Part shown: piece by piece, positions 16,582 through 24,410 of the stretch
Position numbering within the stretch: the first letter of the stretch is position 1
Layout of the letters: each line of letters starts with the position of its first letter
DNA from: Luteimonas sp. RC10
GTDB taxonomy: Bacteria; Pseudomonadota; Gammaproteobacteria; Xanthomonadales; Xanthomonadaceae
Reading direction: 5' to 3'
Length of the DNA: 64,000 nt
Assembly (NCBI RefSeq): GCF_014192745.1
Contig: NZ_JACHYJ010000005.1
Span: 1 to 64,000, forward strand
Program-made: the position numbers and the translations under genes
Notes under the pieces: generated by a model
What the model saw: only the letters and a program-made list of their open reading frames with translations
What the model was told of the DNA's origin: nothing
Database searches by the model: none

Positions 16582-17868
16582 ATGGCGATCGCGATCCTGT
16601 TCATCGTCTTTGCCGTGCTGCTGGTGCTCGGCGTCCCGGTCGCGTTCGCGCTGGCCGCCGCGGCGCTGGCGACGCTGCTGTATCTGGACCTGCCATCGAT
16701 CGTGCTGGTGCAGCAGATCTCGGCCGGCACCGGCTCGGCCTCGCTGATCGCCATTCCGTTGTTCATCTTCGCCGGCGAAATCATGATGCGCGGCGGCATC
16801 TCCGAGCGTCTGATCGCGCTGGCCTCGTCGCTGGTCGGGCGCATGCGCGGCGGCCTGGGTCAGGTGTCGATCCTGTCATCGCTGTTCTTCGGCGGCGTTT
16901 CGGGCTCGGCGATCGCCGACGTCTCGGCGGTCGGCGGCACGATGATCCCGCAGATGGTCAAGCGCGGTTACGACCGGGACTTCGCGGTCAATGTCAGCAT
17001 CACCGCCGCTCTGGTCGCGTTGCTGGTGCCGCCTTCGCACAACCTGATCCTGTTCTCGGCCGCCGCGGGCGGCGGGCTGTCGATCGCCGACCTGTTCGCG
17101 GCCGGCATCGTGCCGGCGCTGCTGATGACGCTGGCGCTGATGGTCACCGGCTACCTGGTCGCGCGTCGCCGCGGCTACGGCGTGGAGATCTTCCCCGGCT
17201 GGCGTGCGGTGCTGCTGCGCACGGTGTCGGCGCTGCCGGGCCTGGGGCTGGTCGCGCTGATCTTCGTCGGCATCCGCGCCGGCATCTTCACCGCGGTCGA
17301 GAGCGCGGCGATCGCGGTGGTCTACGCGTTGCTGGTGACGATCGTGCTGTATCGCCAATTGCGTGTGCGCGAGTTCGTCGAAACGATCACCCATGCCGCG
17401 CGCAGCACTGGCGTGATCCTGTTCGTGATCGCGACCGCGTCGGTGTTCGGCTGGCTGCTGGCCTATCTCCAGGTGCCGAGCGCCGCCGTGGAGTTCCTGC
17501 AGTCGTTCGCGCACAGCAAGCTGGCGGTGCTGCTGATGATCGTGTTGATGCTGCTGCTGCTCGGCACATTCATGGACCTGGCCCCGCTGATCCTGATCTG
17601 CACGCCGATCTTCCTGCCGGTGGCGCGTGCCTACGGCATCGACCCGATCCATTTCGGCCTGGTGCTGGTGCTCACCGGCGGCCTGGGCCTGGTCACGCCG
17701 CCGGTCGGCTCGGTGCTGTTCATCGGCACCGCGATCGGCAAGATCACCGTCGGGCAGAGCATGCGCACGATCTGGCCGTTCTGGTTCGCCGGCCTGGGCG
17801 TGCTGTTGATCGTGACCCTGTTCCCCAGCCTGTCGCTGTGGCTGCCGGCGGTGCTGCGCGCCGGCTAA
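16582..17868 (+). CDS. dctM: TRAP transporter large permease
   Basis: DctM subunit of 428 aa, the ion-coupled transport channel of the TRAP system. It is strongly hydrophobic with about a dozen membrane segments. It shows family motifs such as IPLFIFAGEIMMRGG, SSLFFGGVSGSAIADVSAVG, ALLVPPSHNLILFS and GLVTPPVGSVLFIG. Normal length for the family. It is the last gene of the hydratase-dctP-dctQ-dctM operon and is convergent with the methylglyoxal-synthase-like gene, with a repeat between them. Confidence 0.92.
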   Translation: MAIAILFIVFAVLLVLGVPVAFALAAAALATLLYLDLPSIVLVQQISAGTGSASLIAIPLFIFAGEIMMRGGISERLIALASSLVGRMRGGLGQVSILSSLFFGGVSGSAIADVSAVGGTMIPQMVKRGYDRDFAVNVSITAALVALLVPPSHNLILFSAAAGGGLSIADLFAAGIVPALLMTLALMVTGYLVARRRGYGVEIFPGWRAVLLRTVSALPGLGLVALIFVGIRAGIFTAVESAAIAVVYALLVTIVLYRQLRVREFVETITHAARSTGVILFVIATASVFGWLLAYLQVPSAAVEFLQSFAHSKLAVLLMIVLMLLLLGTFMDLAPLILICTPIFLPVARAYGIDPIHFGLVLVLTGGLGLVTPPVGSVLFIGTAIGKITVGQSMRTIWPFWFAGLGVLLIVTLFPSLSLWLPAVLRAG

Positions 17869-17922
17869 GGCGCGCAATGGGGCCCGCCATCGCGCATTGG
17901 CGTTGGCGGACGGTAAAAATTC

Positions 17923-17940
17923 GACTCTGACCCCGGTTTA
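17923..17940 (-). repeat. GGGGTCAGAGTC repeat, copy B, supplying a stop codon
   Basis: Read on the minus strand it is TAAACCGGGGTCAGAGTC. The first three bases are the TAA stop of the methylglyoxal-synthase-like gene. A short T-rich run (GAATTTTTACC) follows downstream. It is the same element as at 95-110 and 49774-49883. Confidence 0.8.
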
Positions 17941-18816
17941 CGGGGTGGCGCGTTTTTCGGCGGCCTGGGCCCAGCGCTCGGCGACCTGGGGCGAGGTCAG
18001 GCAGGCGACGTCGTCGGTGACCGTGGTCACCGCGCGCTCGAGCAGCTGGATGTCGGCCTCGTGCTGGCGTGCGACATGCGGGTCTTCGAAGAAGATCGCG
18101 CGCCGGCACTTGCGGTCGAGCACCAGGTCGGCGATCTGCGCGTCGCCGCCGAGTGGGCCGCTGTTGAAGCGCTGCGCCCAGGCCTCGCCGACCGGCCAGC
18201 CGCGGCGCCAGGCCAGTTCGTTGAGGCGCTGGCCGGTGGTACCGGTGGCCACTCGCGTGCGAAAGCGCGACAGCAGCTCGAAATGGCGGTCGGCGAAGTC
18301 GAGCATCTGCGGCTTCATCGCGTCGTGGGCGATCAGCGCGACAGTCTGGGTCTCGAATGCGTGCAAGTCGTCGGCGCCGGGATCGGGCGGCAGGCCGGCG
18401 TGGAGGCGTTCGCACTCGATCCAGTCGCGCGCCGACGCCACGGTCGACAGGAACGGCTTGCCCTGGATCACGCACTGTCGCTTGAGCGCGACCGCCTCGG
18501 GGAAGATCGACGAGGGGTCCACCGGGTCGATCAGGTAGACCACGCCGTCGAGCGTGCGGCCGTCGCCCAGCCCGACGACTTCGGCGACCAGCTTCATCAG
18601 GCCGCCCTCGCGGCCGTAGGGGTAGCGCTGCATCCGGGTGTGGTCGTCGAGCACGCCGTGACGGGCGATCGCGTCGAAGGTGCGGCCGACGACGTGCAGC
18701 GCGATCTCCAGTTCGCGGATGCCCGCGCCACTGGCCTTGAGCCAGCGGAACAGGGCGGCCTCGCGGTCGGCATGGTGGCGTCGGTTGGCGGCAAGTCCGA
18801 GTCGCATCGAAGGCAT
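17938..18816 (-). CDS. tandem methylglyoxal-synthase-like protein
   Basis: Protein of 292 aa whose C-terminal half (about 157-275) matches methylglyoxal synthase: LIAHDAMKPQM (His 164, Asp 165, Lys 168), TGTTG 191-195, SGPLGGD 219-225 with the expected catalytic Asp, FFEDP and His 252. MgsA makes methylglyoxal from dihydroxyacetone phosphate. E. coli MgsA is about 152 aa. Residues 5-135 look like a second, degenerate copy: HVVGRTFDAI stands for the TGTTG region, YPYGREGG for the GGD region and GVVYLIDPVD for the FFWDP region, with the catalytic Asp missing. The N-terminal half may be regulatory. It lies on the opposite strand between the TRAP operon and GH43. Its stop codon comes from repeat copy B. 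Confidence 0.75.
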   Translation of the reverse strand: MPSMRLGLAANRRHHADREAALFRWLKASGAGIRELEIALHVVGRTFDAIARHGVLDDHTRMQRYPYGREGGLMKLVAEVVGLGDGRTLDGVVYLIDPVDPSSIFPEAVALKRQCVIQGKPFLSTVASARDWIECERLHAGLPPDPGADDLHAFETQTVALIAHDAMKPQMLDFADRHFELLSRFRTRVATGTTGQRLNELAWRRGWPVGEAWAQRFNSGPLGGDAQIADLVLDRKCRRAIFFEDPHVARQHEADIQLLERAVTTVTDDVACLTSPQVAERWAQAAEKRATP

Positions 18817-18905
18817 AGGGCAGCGGCGAAGGTGTGCACGCTAGCACGCGCCACGCTGTCTGCCGCATTGCGGAATGCGTGTCGGCGCGCGCTCTGCTAC
18901 GGTCG

Positions 18906-18924
18906 GATGACCATCGGTGTCATC
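18906..18924 (+). promoter_or_regulatory. LacI-type operator 4, palindromic
   Basis: GATGACCATCGGTGTCATC has perfect six-base inverted arms (GATGAC/GTCATC) with a seven-base spacer, the same architecture as operator 2. It ends 47 bases before the GH43 start and is 90 bases from the divergent methylglyoxal-synthase-like gene. Confidence 0.7.
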
Positions 18925-18971
18925 GCCTTGCAGCGTGCTGGCGCCTCGCCCCTTTTCCCAAGGAGATGCGC

Positions 18972-20600
18972 ATGTATCCGCGTCGTTCCCCGCGGCTTTC
19001 CGGCGTCTGCGTCGCCGGGCTGTTGCTCGCCGCCAGCGCTGCCGCCGCGCCACCCGATTCGCCCACGCCGTCCGCCGCGCCCGCCAGCCAGGGCTGGGCG
19101 CGCGGCATCGAACACCAGCGCAAGGCGGATCTGGGCGACGGCACGTTCCTCAATCCGGTGTTCGCCGGCGACCGGCCCGATCCTTCGGTGCTCAAGGACG
19201 GCGAGGACTACTACCTCACGCTGTCCTCGTTCGATGCCTATCCCGGCCTGCCGCTCTGGCATTCGCGCGATCTGGTGAACTGGCAGCCGCTGGGGCATGC
19301 GATCACGAAGAATGTCGGCTCGATCTGGGCGCCGGACATCGTCAGGCACGACGGGCGTTACTACATCTATTTCCCGGCCCGCACCGGTGGCACCGAGGGC
19401 GCGGAACGCAGCAACTACGTGGTCTGGGCCGACGACATCCGCGGGCCGTGGAGCGAGCCGGTCGAGATCGGCCTGAGCCGCTACATCGATCCGGGGCATG
19501 CGGTCGGCGAGGACGGCAAGCGCTACCTGTTCCTGAGCGGCGGCGACTACGTGCAGCTGGCCGACGACGGCCTGTCGGTCGTCGGTGCGCCGCGGCACGT
19601 GTACGACGGTTGGCAGTATCCGCAGGACTGGGATGTCGAGGCCTACGCGCAGGAAGGCCCGAAGATCCACAAGCGCGGCGACTGGTACTACATGACCACC
19701 GCGGTCGGCGGCACGGCCGGCCCGCCGACCGGGCATATGGTGATCACTGCGCGCGCGCGCTCGATCCACGGCCCGTGGGAGAACTCGCCGTACAACCCGA
19801 TCGTGCGCACGGTCGATCGCAGCGAGCCGTGGTGGTCGCGCGGCCATGCGACGGTGATCGAGGGCACCGATGATCGCTGGTGGATGATCTACCACGGCTA
19901 CGAGAACGGGTACTGGACGCTTGGCCGGCAGGCGCTGCTCGAGCCGATCGAATGGACCGACGACGGCTGGTTCGTGGCCCGCGGCGGCGACCTGGGCCAA
20001 CCCTTGGCCAAGCCGGCCGGCAGCGCGGTCGGCGAGCACGGTATGGCGCTGTCGGACGACTTCAGCAGCGGCCGCCTGGGCCACCAGTGGGCGTTCTTCG
20101 ACCCGGCGCCCGACGAGTACGCGCGGCTGGCCTTCGGCGACGGCACGTTGACCCTGCAGGGCAAGGGCCGCACCCCACGCGATGCGTCGCCGCTGACGCT
20201 GATCGCCGGCGACAAGGCCTACCAGTTCGAGGTCGAGATGGAGATCGAGCCGGGCGCGATCGGCGGCGCGCTGCTGTTCTACAGCGACCGACTGTATGTG
20301 GGGGTGGGCAGCAACGGCGAGCGCATGGTCATGCATCGCTACGGGCTGGAGCGTCCCAGCGGCGGGCTGCCGGCGGGCCAGGGCGGCCGGTTGTGGCTGC
20401 GGGTGACCAACGACCGCCACATCGTCACCATCCATACCAGCGCCGATGGTCGGACCTGGGAGAAATACCCGGTGCAGATGGAGGTCTCGGGCTATCACCA
20501 CAATGTCGCTGGCGGCTTTCTGGCACTCAAGCCTGCGCTCTATGCCGCCGGGGAGGGCAAGGTCCATTTCCGCGACTTCCGCTTCCGGGCCCTGGACTGA
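18972..20600 (+). CDS. GH43-family glycoside hydrolase with C-terminal beta-sandwich
   Basis: Exported glycosidase of 542 aa. GH43 enzymes are mostly arabinofuranosidases, xylosidases or galactosidases; here arabinan or galactan side chains of pectin are the likely target. ATG 18972 follows AGGAG by six bases and gives a signal peptide (SGVCVAGLLLAASAAAA). The five-bladed propeller shows the three catalytic acids: Asp 70 in GDRPDPSVLKDG, Asp 122 in SIWAPDI and Glu 228 in AQEGPKIHK. Residues from about 365 onward (SDDFSSGRLGHQWAFFDP ... VHFRDFRFRAL) form a DUF1349-like accessory beta-sandwich typical of several GH43 subfamilies. A palindromic operator lies directly upstream. Exact linkage specificity cannot be read from sequence. 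Confidence 0.88.
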   Translation: MYPRRSPRLSGVCVAGLLLAASAAAAPPDSPTPSAAPASQGWARGIEHQRKADLGDGTFLNPVFAGDRPDPSVLKDGEDYYLTLSSFDAYPGLPLWHSRDLVNWQPLGHAITKNVGSIWAPDIVRHDGRYYIYFPARTGGTEGAERSNYVVWADDIRGPWSEPVEIGLSRYIDPGHAVGEDGKRYLFLSGGDYVQLADDGLSVVGAPRHVYDGWQYPQDWDVEAYAQEGPKIHKRGDWYYMTTAVGGTAGPPTGHMVITARARSIHGPWENSPYNPIVRTVDRSEPWWSRGHATVIEGTDDRWWMIYHGYENGYWTLGRQALLEPIEWTDDGWFVARGGDLGQPLAKPAGSAVGEHGMALSDDFSSGRLGHQWAFFDPAPDEYARLAFGDGTLTLQGKGRTPRDASPLTLIAGDKAYQFEVEMEIEPGAIGGALLFYSDRLYVGVGSNGERMVMHRYGLERPSGGLPAGQGGRLWLRVTNDRHIVTIHTSADGRTWEKYPVQMEVSGYHHNVAGGFLALKPALYAAGEGKVHFRDFRFRALD

Positions 20601-20641
20601 ACATGACCGGGGCGTGGAGGGCGGGGGCGCACAACTGTCGC

Positions 20642-20647
20642 TAGAAT
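20642..20647 (+). promoter_or_regulatory. -10-like element before the LacI gene
   Basis: TAGAAT lies 38 bases before the preferred ATG at 20685, in the short gap after GH43. No CGGTGTCAT operator is present in this gap, so autoregulation by the common site is not evident. Confidence 0.35.
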
Positions 20648-20684
20648 GGAAACCGCACGACAACCGGCCCCTGGGGGACCACGG

Positions 20685-21731
20685 ATGCCCACAGAGAACA
20701 AGACGATCCGGGGCGGCGGTACGATGCCGCGCGCGGCCACGATCAACGACATCGCCCGCCTGGCGGGGGTCTCGAAGAAGACCGTCTCGCGCATCATCAA
20801 CCACTCGCCGCTGGTGCGGCAGGACACGCGCGAGAAAGTCGAGGCGCTGATGCGCGAGGTCGGCTATGTGCCCGACCCGCTGGCGCGCGGCCTAGCGTTC
20901 CGTCGCTCGTTCCTGATCGGCATGGTCTACGACAATCCGACCGCGCAGTTCATCGTCAACATGCAGTACGGCGCGCTCGACACGCTGCGCGACTCGGGCT
21001 ACGAACTGGTCGTCCATCCCTGCGACAGCCGCAGTCCGAACTACATCGACGGCGTGCGCCGCTTCGTGCAGCAGCAGAAGCTCCACGGGGTGATGCTGGT
21101 GCCGCGCGTGTCCGAGGACCAGGCACTGGCCGACATGCTGGCCGAGACCGGTTGCCGCTATGTGCGCATCGCTGCGGTGTCGATGGACACACCCGAGCGC
21201 ATGGTCGTGACCCACGACCACGACGGCGCGGCCGAAGTCGCCGACTACCTGCAGTCGCTGGGGCACCGCGATATCGCGATGATCACAGGGCCCCGCGACT
21301 ACCGCTCCTCGATCGAGCGTTCGACCGGCTTTGTGTCCGCGCTCGAGCGGCGCGGCGTGGCGATGCCCAAGTCGCGGATCGTCGAGGCCGGCTATACCTT
21401 CGAATCGGGCGTGGCCGCAGCCGAGAAGCTGCTCGGCGCCAAGAAGCGGCCGACGGCGATCTTCTGCGGCAACGACGAGATGGCCGCCGGCGTCTACCGC
21501 GTGGCGATGCGCGCAGGCATCAGTATTCCCCGGCAGTTGTCGGTGGTCGGCTACGACGACAGCCCGCTGGCCTCCCGGCTGTGGCCACCGCTGACCTCGG
21601 TCCGCCGCGACACCCGCGACACCGGCCGGATCTCGGCCGCGATGCTGCTCCAGCCCGAGGGCGCACCACGCCCGTTGGCGAGCGTCCGGCCGCACCTGGT
21701 GGTCCGCGACTCCTGCCAGCCGCCGGACTGA
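20685..21731 (+). CDS. LacI-family transcriptional regulator of the pectin locus
   Basis: DNA-binding regulator of 348 aa. The start is ATG 20685, preceded by GGGGGA; a longer start at 20646 would overlap the putative -10. The N-terminal LacI headpiece (about 17-70) reads ATINDIARLAGVSKKTVSRI and includes the hinge region with PDPLARGL. The rest is a periplasmic-binding-protein-like effector domain (LIGMVYDNPTAQFI, HDHDGAAEVADYLQSLGH, AIFCGNDEMAAGVY, VVGYDDSPLASRLWPPLTSV). It lies between GH43 and kduI and is the only regulator in the locus, so it is the natural candidate for the CGGTGTCAT sites. The effector is probably a pathway intermediate such as KDG. That link is inference. Confidence 0.88.
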   Translation: MPTENKTIRGGGTMPRAATINDIARLAGVSKKTVSRIINHSPLVRQDTREKVEALMREVGYVPDPLARGLAFRRSFLIGMVYDNPTAQFIVNMQYGALDTLRDSGYELVVHPCDSRSPNYIDGVRRFVQQQKLHGVMLVPRVSEDQALADMLAETGCRYVRIAAVSMDTPERMVVTHDHDGAAEVADYLQSLGHRDIAMITGPRDYRSSIERSTGFVSALERRGVAMPKSRIVEAGYTFESGVAAAEKLLGAKKRPTAIFCGNDEMAAGVYRVAMRAGISIPRQLSVVGYDDSPLASRLWPPLTSVRRDTRDTGRISAAMLLQPEGAPRPLASVRPHLVVRDSCQPPD

Positions 21732-21887
21732 AGGCGCCGGCCGATCCCGCCATGGCCGCGACGCCGCGCGCGCGGCCGCCCACCGCACGTGGCGCGATCG
21801 CGCGTCTGTCGCACACTGCCCGTTGAGGTTCGTCCAGCCGCGTCGGCTATGCCGCAAGACAGGCCGGCCCGTTTGCCGCGCCGCGGT

Positions 21888-21902
21888 ATGACACCGGTTA
21901 CC
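21888..21902 (+). promoter_or_regulatory. LacI-type operator 5 upstream of kduI
   Basis: ATGACACCGGTTACC carries the conserved nonamer in reverse orientation and an ACCGGT centre. It ends eight bases before a TAGAAT -10-like hexamer at 21911-21916 and 48 bases before the kduI ATG, a position where binding would block RNA polymerase. Confidence 0.65.
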
Positions 21903-21910
21903 GAAAGGCC

Positions 21911-21916
21911 TAGAAT
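21911..21916 (+). promoter_or_regulatory. -10-like element of the kduI operon
   Basis: TAGAAT lies 34 bases before the kduI start, immediately downstream of operator 5. No convincing -35 with 16-18 base spacing is visible; the operator occupies that region. Confidence 0.4.
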
Positions 21917-21950
21917 GCCTGTTCCCGACGTTCCGCCGCTCGGAGCCGCC

Positions 21951-22799
21951 ATGTACCAGAAGACCTACCACGCGACCCACCCGGGCGTGATGCAGGGCAT
22001 CGACAACGACGCCTTGCGCGATCTGTACCTGCTCGATGGCCTGTTCGCCGACGATGCGATCCGCCTGAGCTACACGCACTACGAGCGCTTCGTCATTGGC
22101 GGGGCGTCGCCGGTCTCCGGCCCGCTGTCGCTGCCCGTGCAGACCGAACCCGCCTCCGCAGCGGGTCGGCCGTTCCTGGAGCGGCGCGAACTCGGCGTGG
22201 TCAACGTCGGCGGCGGTCCGGGCACCGTGACCGTCGATGGCACCGCGTACGCGCTCGCGCCCAAGGACGGCCTGTACGTGCCGATGGGCAGCGCCGAGGT
22301 GGTGTTCGCGTCCGACGATGCGGCCGCGCCGGCGAAGTTCTATCTGGCGTCCACGCCCGCGCACGCGCGTTTCGAGACCAGGAAGATTTCGATCGCCGAG
22401 GCGGTGCCGCTCGAGCGCGGATCGCTTGCGACCAGTAACGAGCGCACGATCTACCAGTACATCGTGCCGGCCACCTGCGCGTCCTCGCAGTTGCTGCTGG
22501 GCCTGACGATCCTCAAGCCGGGCAGCGTCTGGAACACGATGCCGCCGCATCTGCACGACCGGCGCAGCGAGGTCTATTTCTACTTCGATCTGGGCGCCGA
22601 CGACCGCGTCTACCACTTCATGGGCGAGCCGCACGCGCAGCGCCACATCGTGGTGGCCGACGGCGAGGCCGTGGTGTCGCCGCCCTGGTCGATCCACATG
22701 GGCGCCGGGACCTCGAACTACTGCTTCATCTGGGCCATGGGCGGCGAGAACCTCGACTACACCGATATGCACGTGCTCGACATCTGCCAGCTCAAGTGA
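21951..22799 (+). CDS. kduI: 5-dehydro-4-deoxy-D-glucuronate isomerase
   Basis: Cytoplasmic zinc-dependent cupin isomerase of 282 aa. It converts 5-keto-4-deoxyuronate (the ring-opened form of unsaturated galacturonate released by pectate lyase action) to 2,5-diketo-3-deoxygluconate. Expected metal ligands are present: His 200 and His 202 in MPPHLHDRR, Glu 207 in SEVYFYF and His 249 in PPWSIHMG. The length matches the family (E. coli KduI 278 aa). It is first in a run kduI-kduD-rpiB-like-CE12/cupin with 58, 79 and 79 base gaps. An operator and a -10-like hexamer lie directly upstream. Confidence 0.95.
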   Translation: MYQKTYHATHPGVMQGIDNDALRDLYLLDGLFADDAIRLSYTHYERFVIGGASPVSGPLSLPVQTEPASAAGRPFLERRELGVVNVGGGPGTVTVDGTAYALAPKDGLYVPMGSAEVVFASDDAAAPAKFYLASTPAHARFETRKISIAEAVPLERGSLATSNERTIYQYIVPATCASSQLLLGLTILKPGSVWNTMPPHLHDRRSEVYFYFDLGADDRVYHFMGEPHAQRHIVVADGEAVVSPPWSIHMGAGTSNYCFIWAMGGENLDYTDMHVLDICQLK

Positions 22800-22857
22800 C
22801 GTTTCCCGCCGCGCCGCGCGCGGCATTTTCGCCATCGCTCCACAGGAGAGTTTCACC

Positions 22858-23613
22858 ATGACGAATCCGTTCAGCCTCGAAGGCAAGGTCGCGCTGGTCA
22901 CCGGCGCCAACACCGGTCTGGGGCAGGGCATTGCATTGGCGCTCGCGCAGGCCGGCGCCGACATCGCCGCCGCCGGCATCCAGCCGCCGAGCGAAACGCA
23001 GGCCAAGGTCGAGGCGCTGGGCCGGCGCTTTGTCGCCATCGAGGCGAACCTGATCAGCATCGAGCCGGTCGATCGCATCGTGCGCGAAACGCTCGACGGC
23101 CTGGGTCGCCTCGACGTGCTGGTCAACAATGCCGGGCTGATCCGCCGCGCCGACGCGGTCGACTTCAGCGAGCAGGACTGGGACGACGTGATGAACGTCA
23201 ACATCAAGTCGGCGTTCTTCCTGTCGCAGGCCGTGGGCCGCCACTTCATCGCCAACGGCGGCGGCAAGATCATCAACATCGCCTCGATGCTGTCGTTCCA
23301 GGGTGGCATCCGGGTGCCGTCCTACACCGCCAGCAAGTCCGGTATCGCCGGCATCACCCGCCTGCTGGCCAACGAGTGGGCCGGCAAGCGCATCAACATC
23401 AACGCCATCGCGCCCGGCTACATGGCCACCGACAACACTGCGCAGCTGCGCGCCGACGAGGCCCGCAACCAGTCGATCCTCGATCGCATCCCGGCCGGCC
23501 GCTGGGGCGAGCCGTCGGATCTGGGCGGCACGGCGGTGTTCCTGGCCAGCCGCGCTTCGGACTACGTCAACGGCGCGGTGATCCCGGTCGATGGCGGCTG
23601 GCTCGCGCGCTGA
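22858..23613 (+). CDS. kduD: 2-dehydro-3-deoxy-D-gluconate 5-dehydrogenase
   Basis: Classical short-chain dehydrogenase of 251 aa that reduces 2,5-diketo-3-deoxygluconate to 2-keto-3-deoxygluconate with NAD(P)H, the step after KduI. Motifs are the cofactor loop TGANTGLGQG (15-24), NNAG (90-93) and the catalytic Ser 143, Tyr 156 and Lys 160 (SYTASK). It ends in the usual NGAVIPVDGGWLAR. ATG 22858 is preceded by an AGGAG. It lies downstream of kduI, and its product feeds KdgK at the other end of the locus. Confidence 0.93.
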   Translation: MTNPFSLEGKVALVTGANTGLGQGIALALAQAGADIAAAGIQPPSETQAKVEALGRRFVAIEANLISIEPVDRIVRETLDGLGRLDVLVNNAGLIRRADAVDFSEQDWDDVMNVNIKSAFFLSQAVGRHFIANGGGKIINIASMLSFQGGIRVPSYTASKSGIAGITRLLANEWAGKRININAIAPGYMATDNTAQLRADEARNQSILDRIPAGRWGEPSDLGGTAVFLASRASDYVNGAVIPVDGGWLAR

Positions 23614-23692
23614 TCCACGCACGTTTCCCGGCGGGCCCGCCATGCCGGCGGGCCCGCGCTCTTCCCTTTCGAACACGCAAGAGAGACAGGCA

Positions 23693-24331
23693 ATGAAAAT
23701 CGCACTAATGCAGGAATTCAGCCAGGCCGCCAAGAACCCGGTCGTGCTGGAGCAGCTCAATACCGTCGCCGCGGACAAGGGCCACACGGTCTTCAACGTC
23801 GGCATGGACGGCGACAACGACCACCGCCTGACCTACATCCACTTGGGGATCTGCGCCGCGCTGCTGCTCAATGCGAAGGCCGTGGACTTCGTCGTCGCCG
23901 GTTGCGGCACGGGCCAGGGCGCGATGATGTCGCTCAATGCATGGCCGGGTGTGTACTGCGGCTACTGCATCGAGCCGACCGATGCGTTCCTGTTCGCGCA
24001 GGTCAACAACGGCAACGCGCTGGCACTGCCGTTCGCCAAGGGCTATGGCTGGGGCGCGGAGATCAACATCCGCTACATCTTCGAGAAGGCGTTCGACGGC
24101 GAGCGTGGCCAGGGCTACCCGGCCGAGCGCAAGGAATCGCAGATGACCAACGCCGGCATCCTGGCGCAGGTCAAGCAGGGCGCGTCGAAGGACTTCATCG
24201 ACGGCCTGAAGGCGATCGACCAGGACCTGGTGAAGCAGGCTGTCGGCGGCGCGCGCTTCCAGAAGGCGTTCTTCGACAACGCGAAGGACGAGGCGATCGT
24301 CGCCTACGTCAAGGGCGTGCTGGGCCAGTAA
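23693..24331 (+). CDS. RpiB/LacAB-family sugar isomerase (DhuI-like)
   Basis: RpiB/LacA/LacB-family isomerase of 212 aa. The conserved active-site motif CGTGQG (Cys 71) and the NNGNALALPF segment are present. It is longer than ribose-5-phosphate isomerase B (about 150 aa). This length matches DhuI, the RpiB-family isomerase that replaces KduI in unsaturated-uronate pathways of streptococci and Agrobacterium. Immediate placement after kduI and kduD supports a uronate role, perhaps a second isomerase for another stereoisomer. Function as DhuI is inference; a role on another keto sugar acid is possible. Confidence 0.72.
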   Translation: MKIALMQEFSQAAKNPVVLEQLNTVAADKGHTVFNVGMDGDNDHRLTYIHLGICAALLLNAKAVDFVVAGCGTGQGAMMSLNAWPGVYCGYCIEPTDAFLFAQVNNGNALALPFAKGYGWGAEINIRYIFEKAFDGERGQGYPAERKESQMTNAGILAQVKQGASKDFIDGLKAIDQDLVKQAVGGARFQKAFFDNAKDEAIVAYVKGVLGQ

Positions 24332-24410
24332 GCCCCTCGTCGCTGTCCGACGCAGGCCGCCGGCGCGCGGCGGCCTGCGGATCGAACCCGATTTCCAGCG
24401 GAGCGCTTTC

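Noticed and set aside
18834-18971. N-terminal extension of the GH43 gene
   Set aside because: It would pass through the palindromic operator and lacks an RBS; ATG 18972 with AGGAG and a signal peptide is better.
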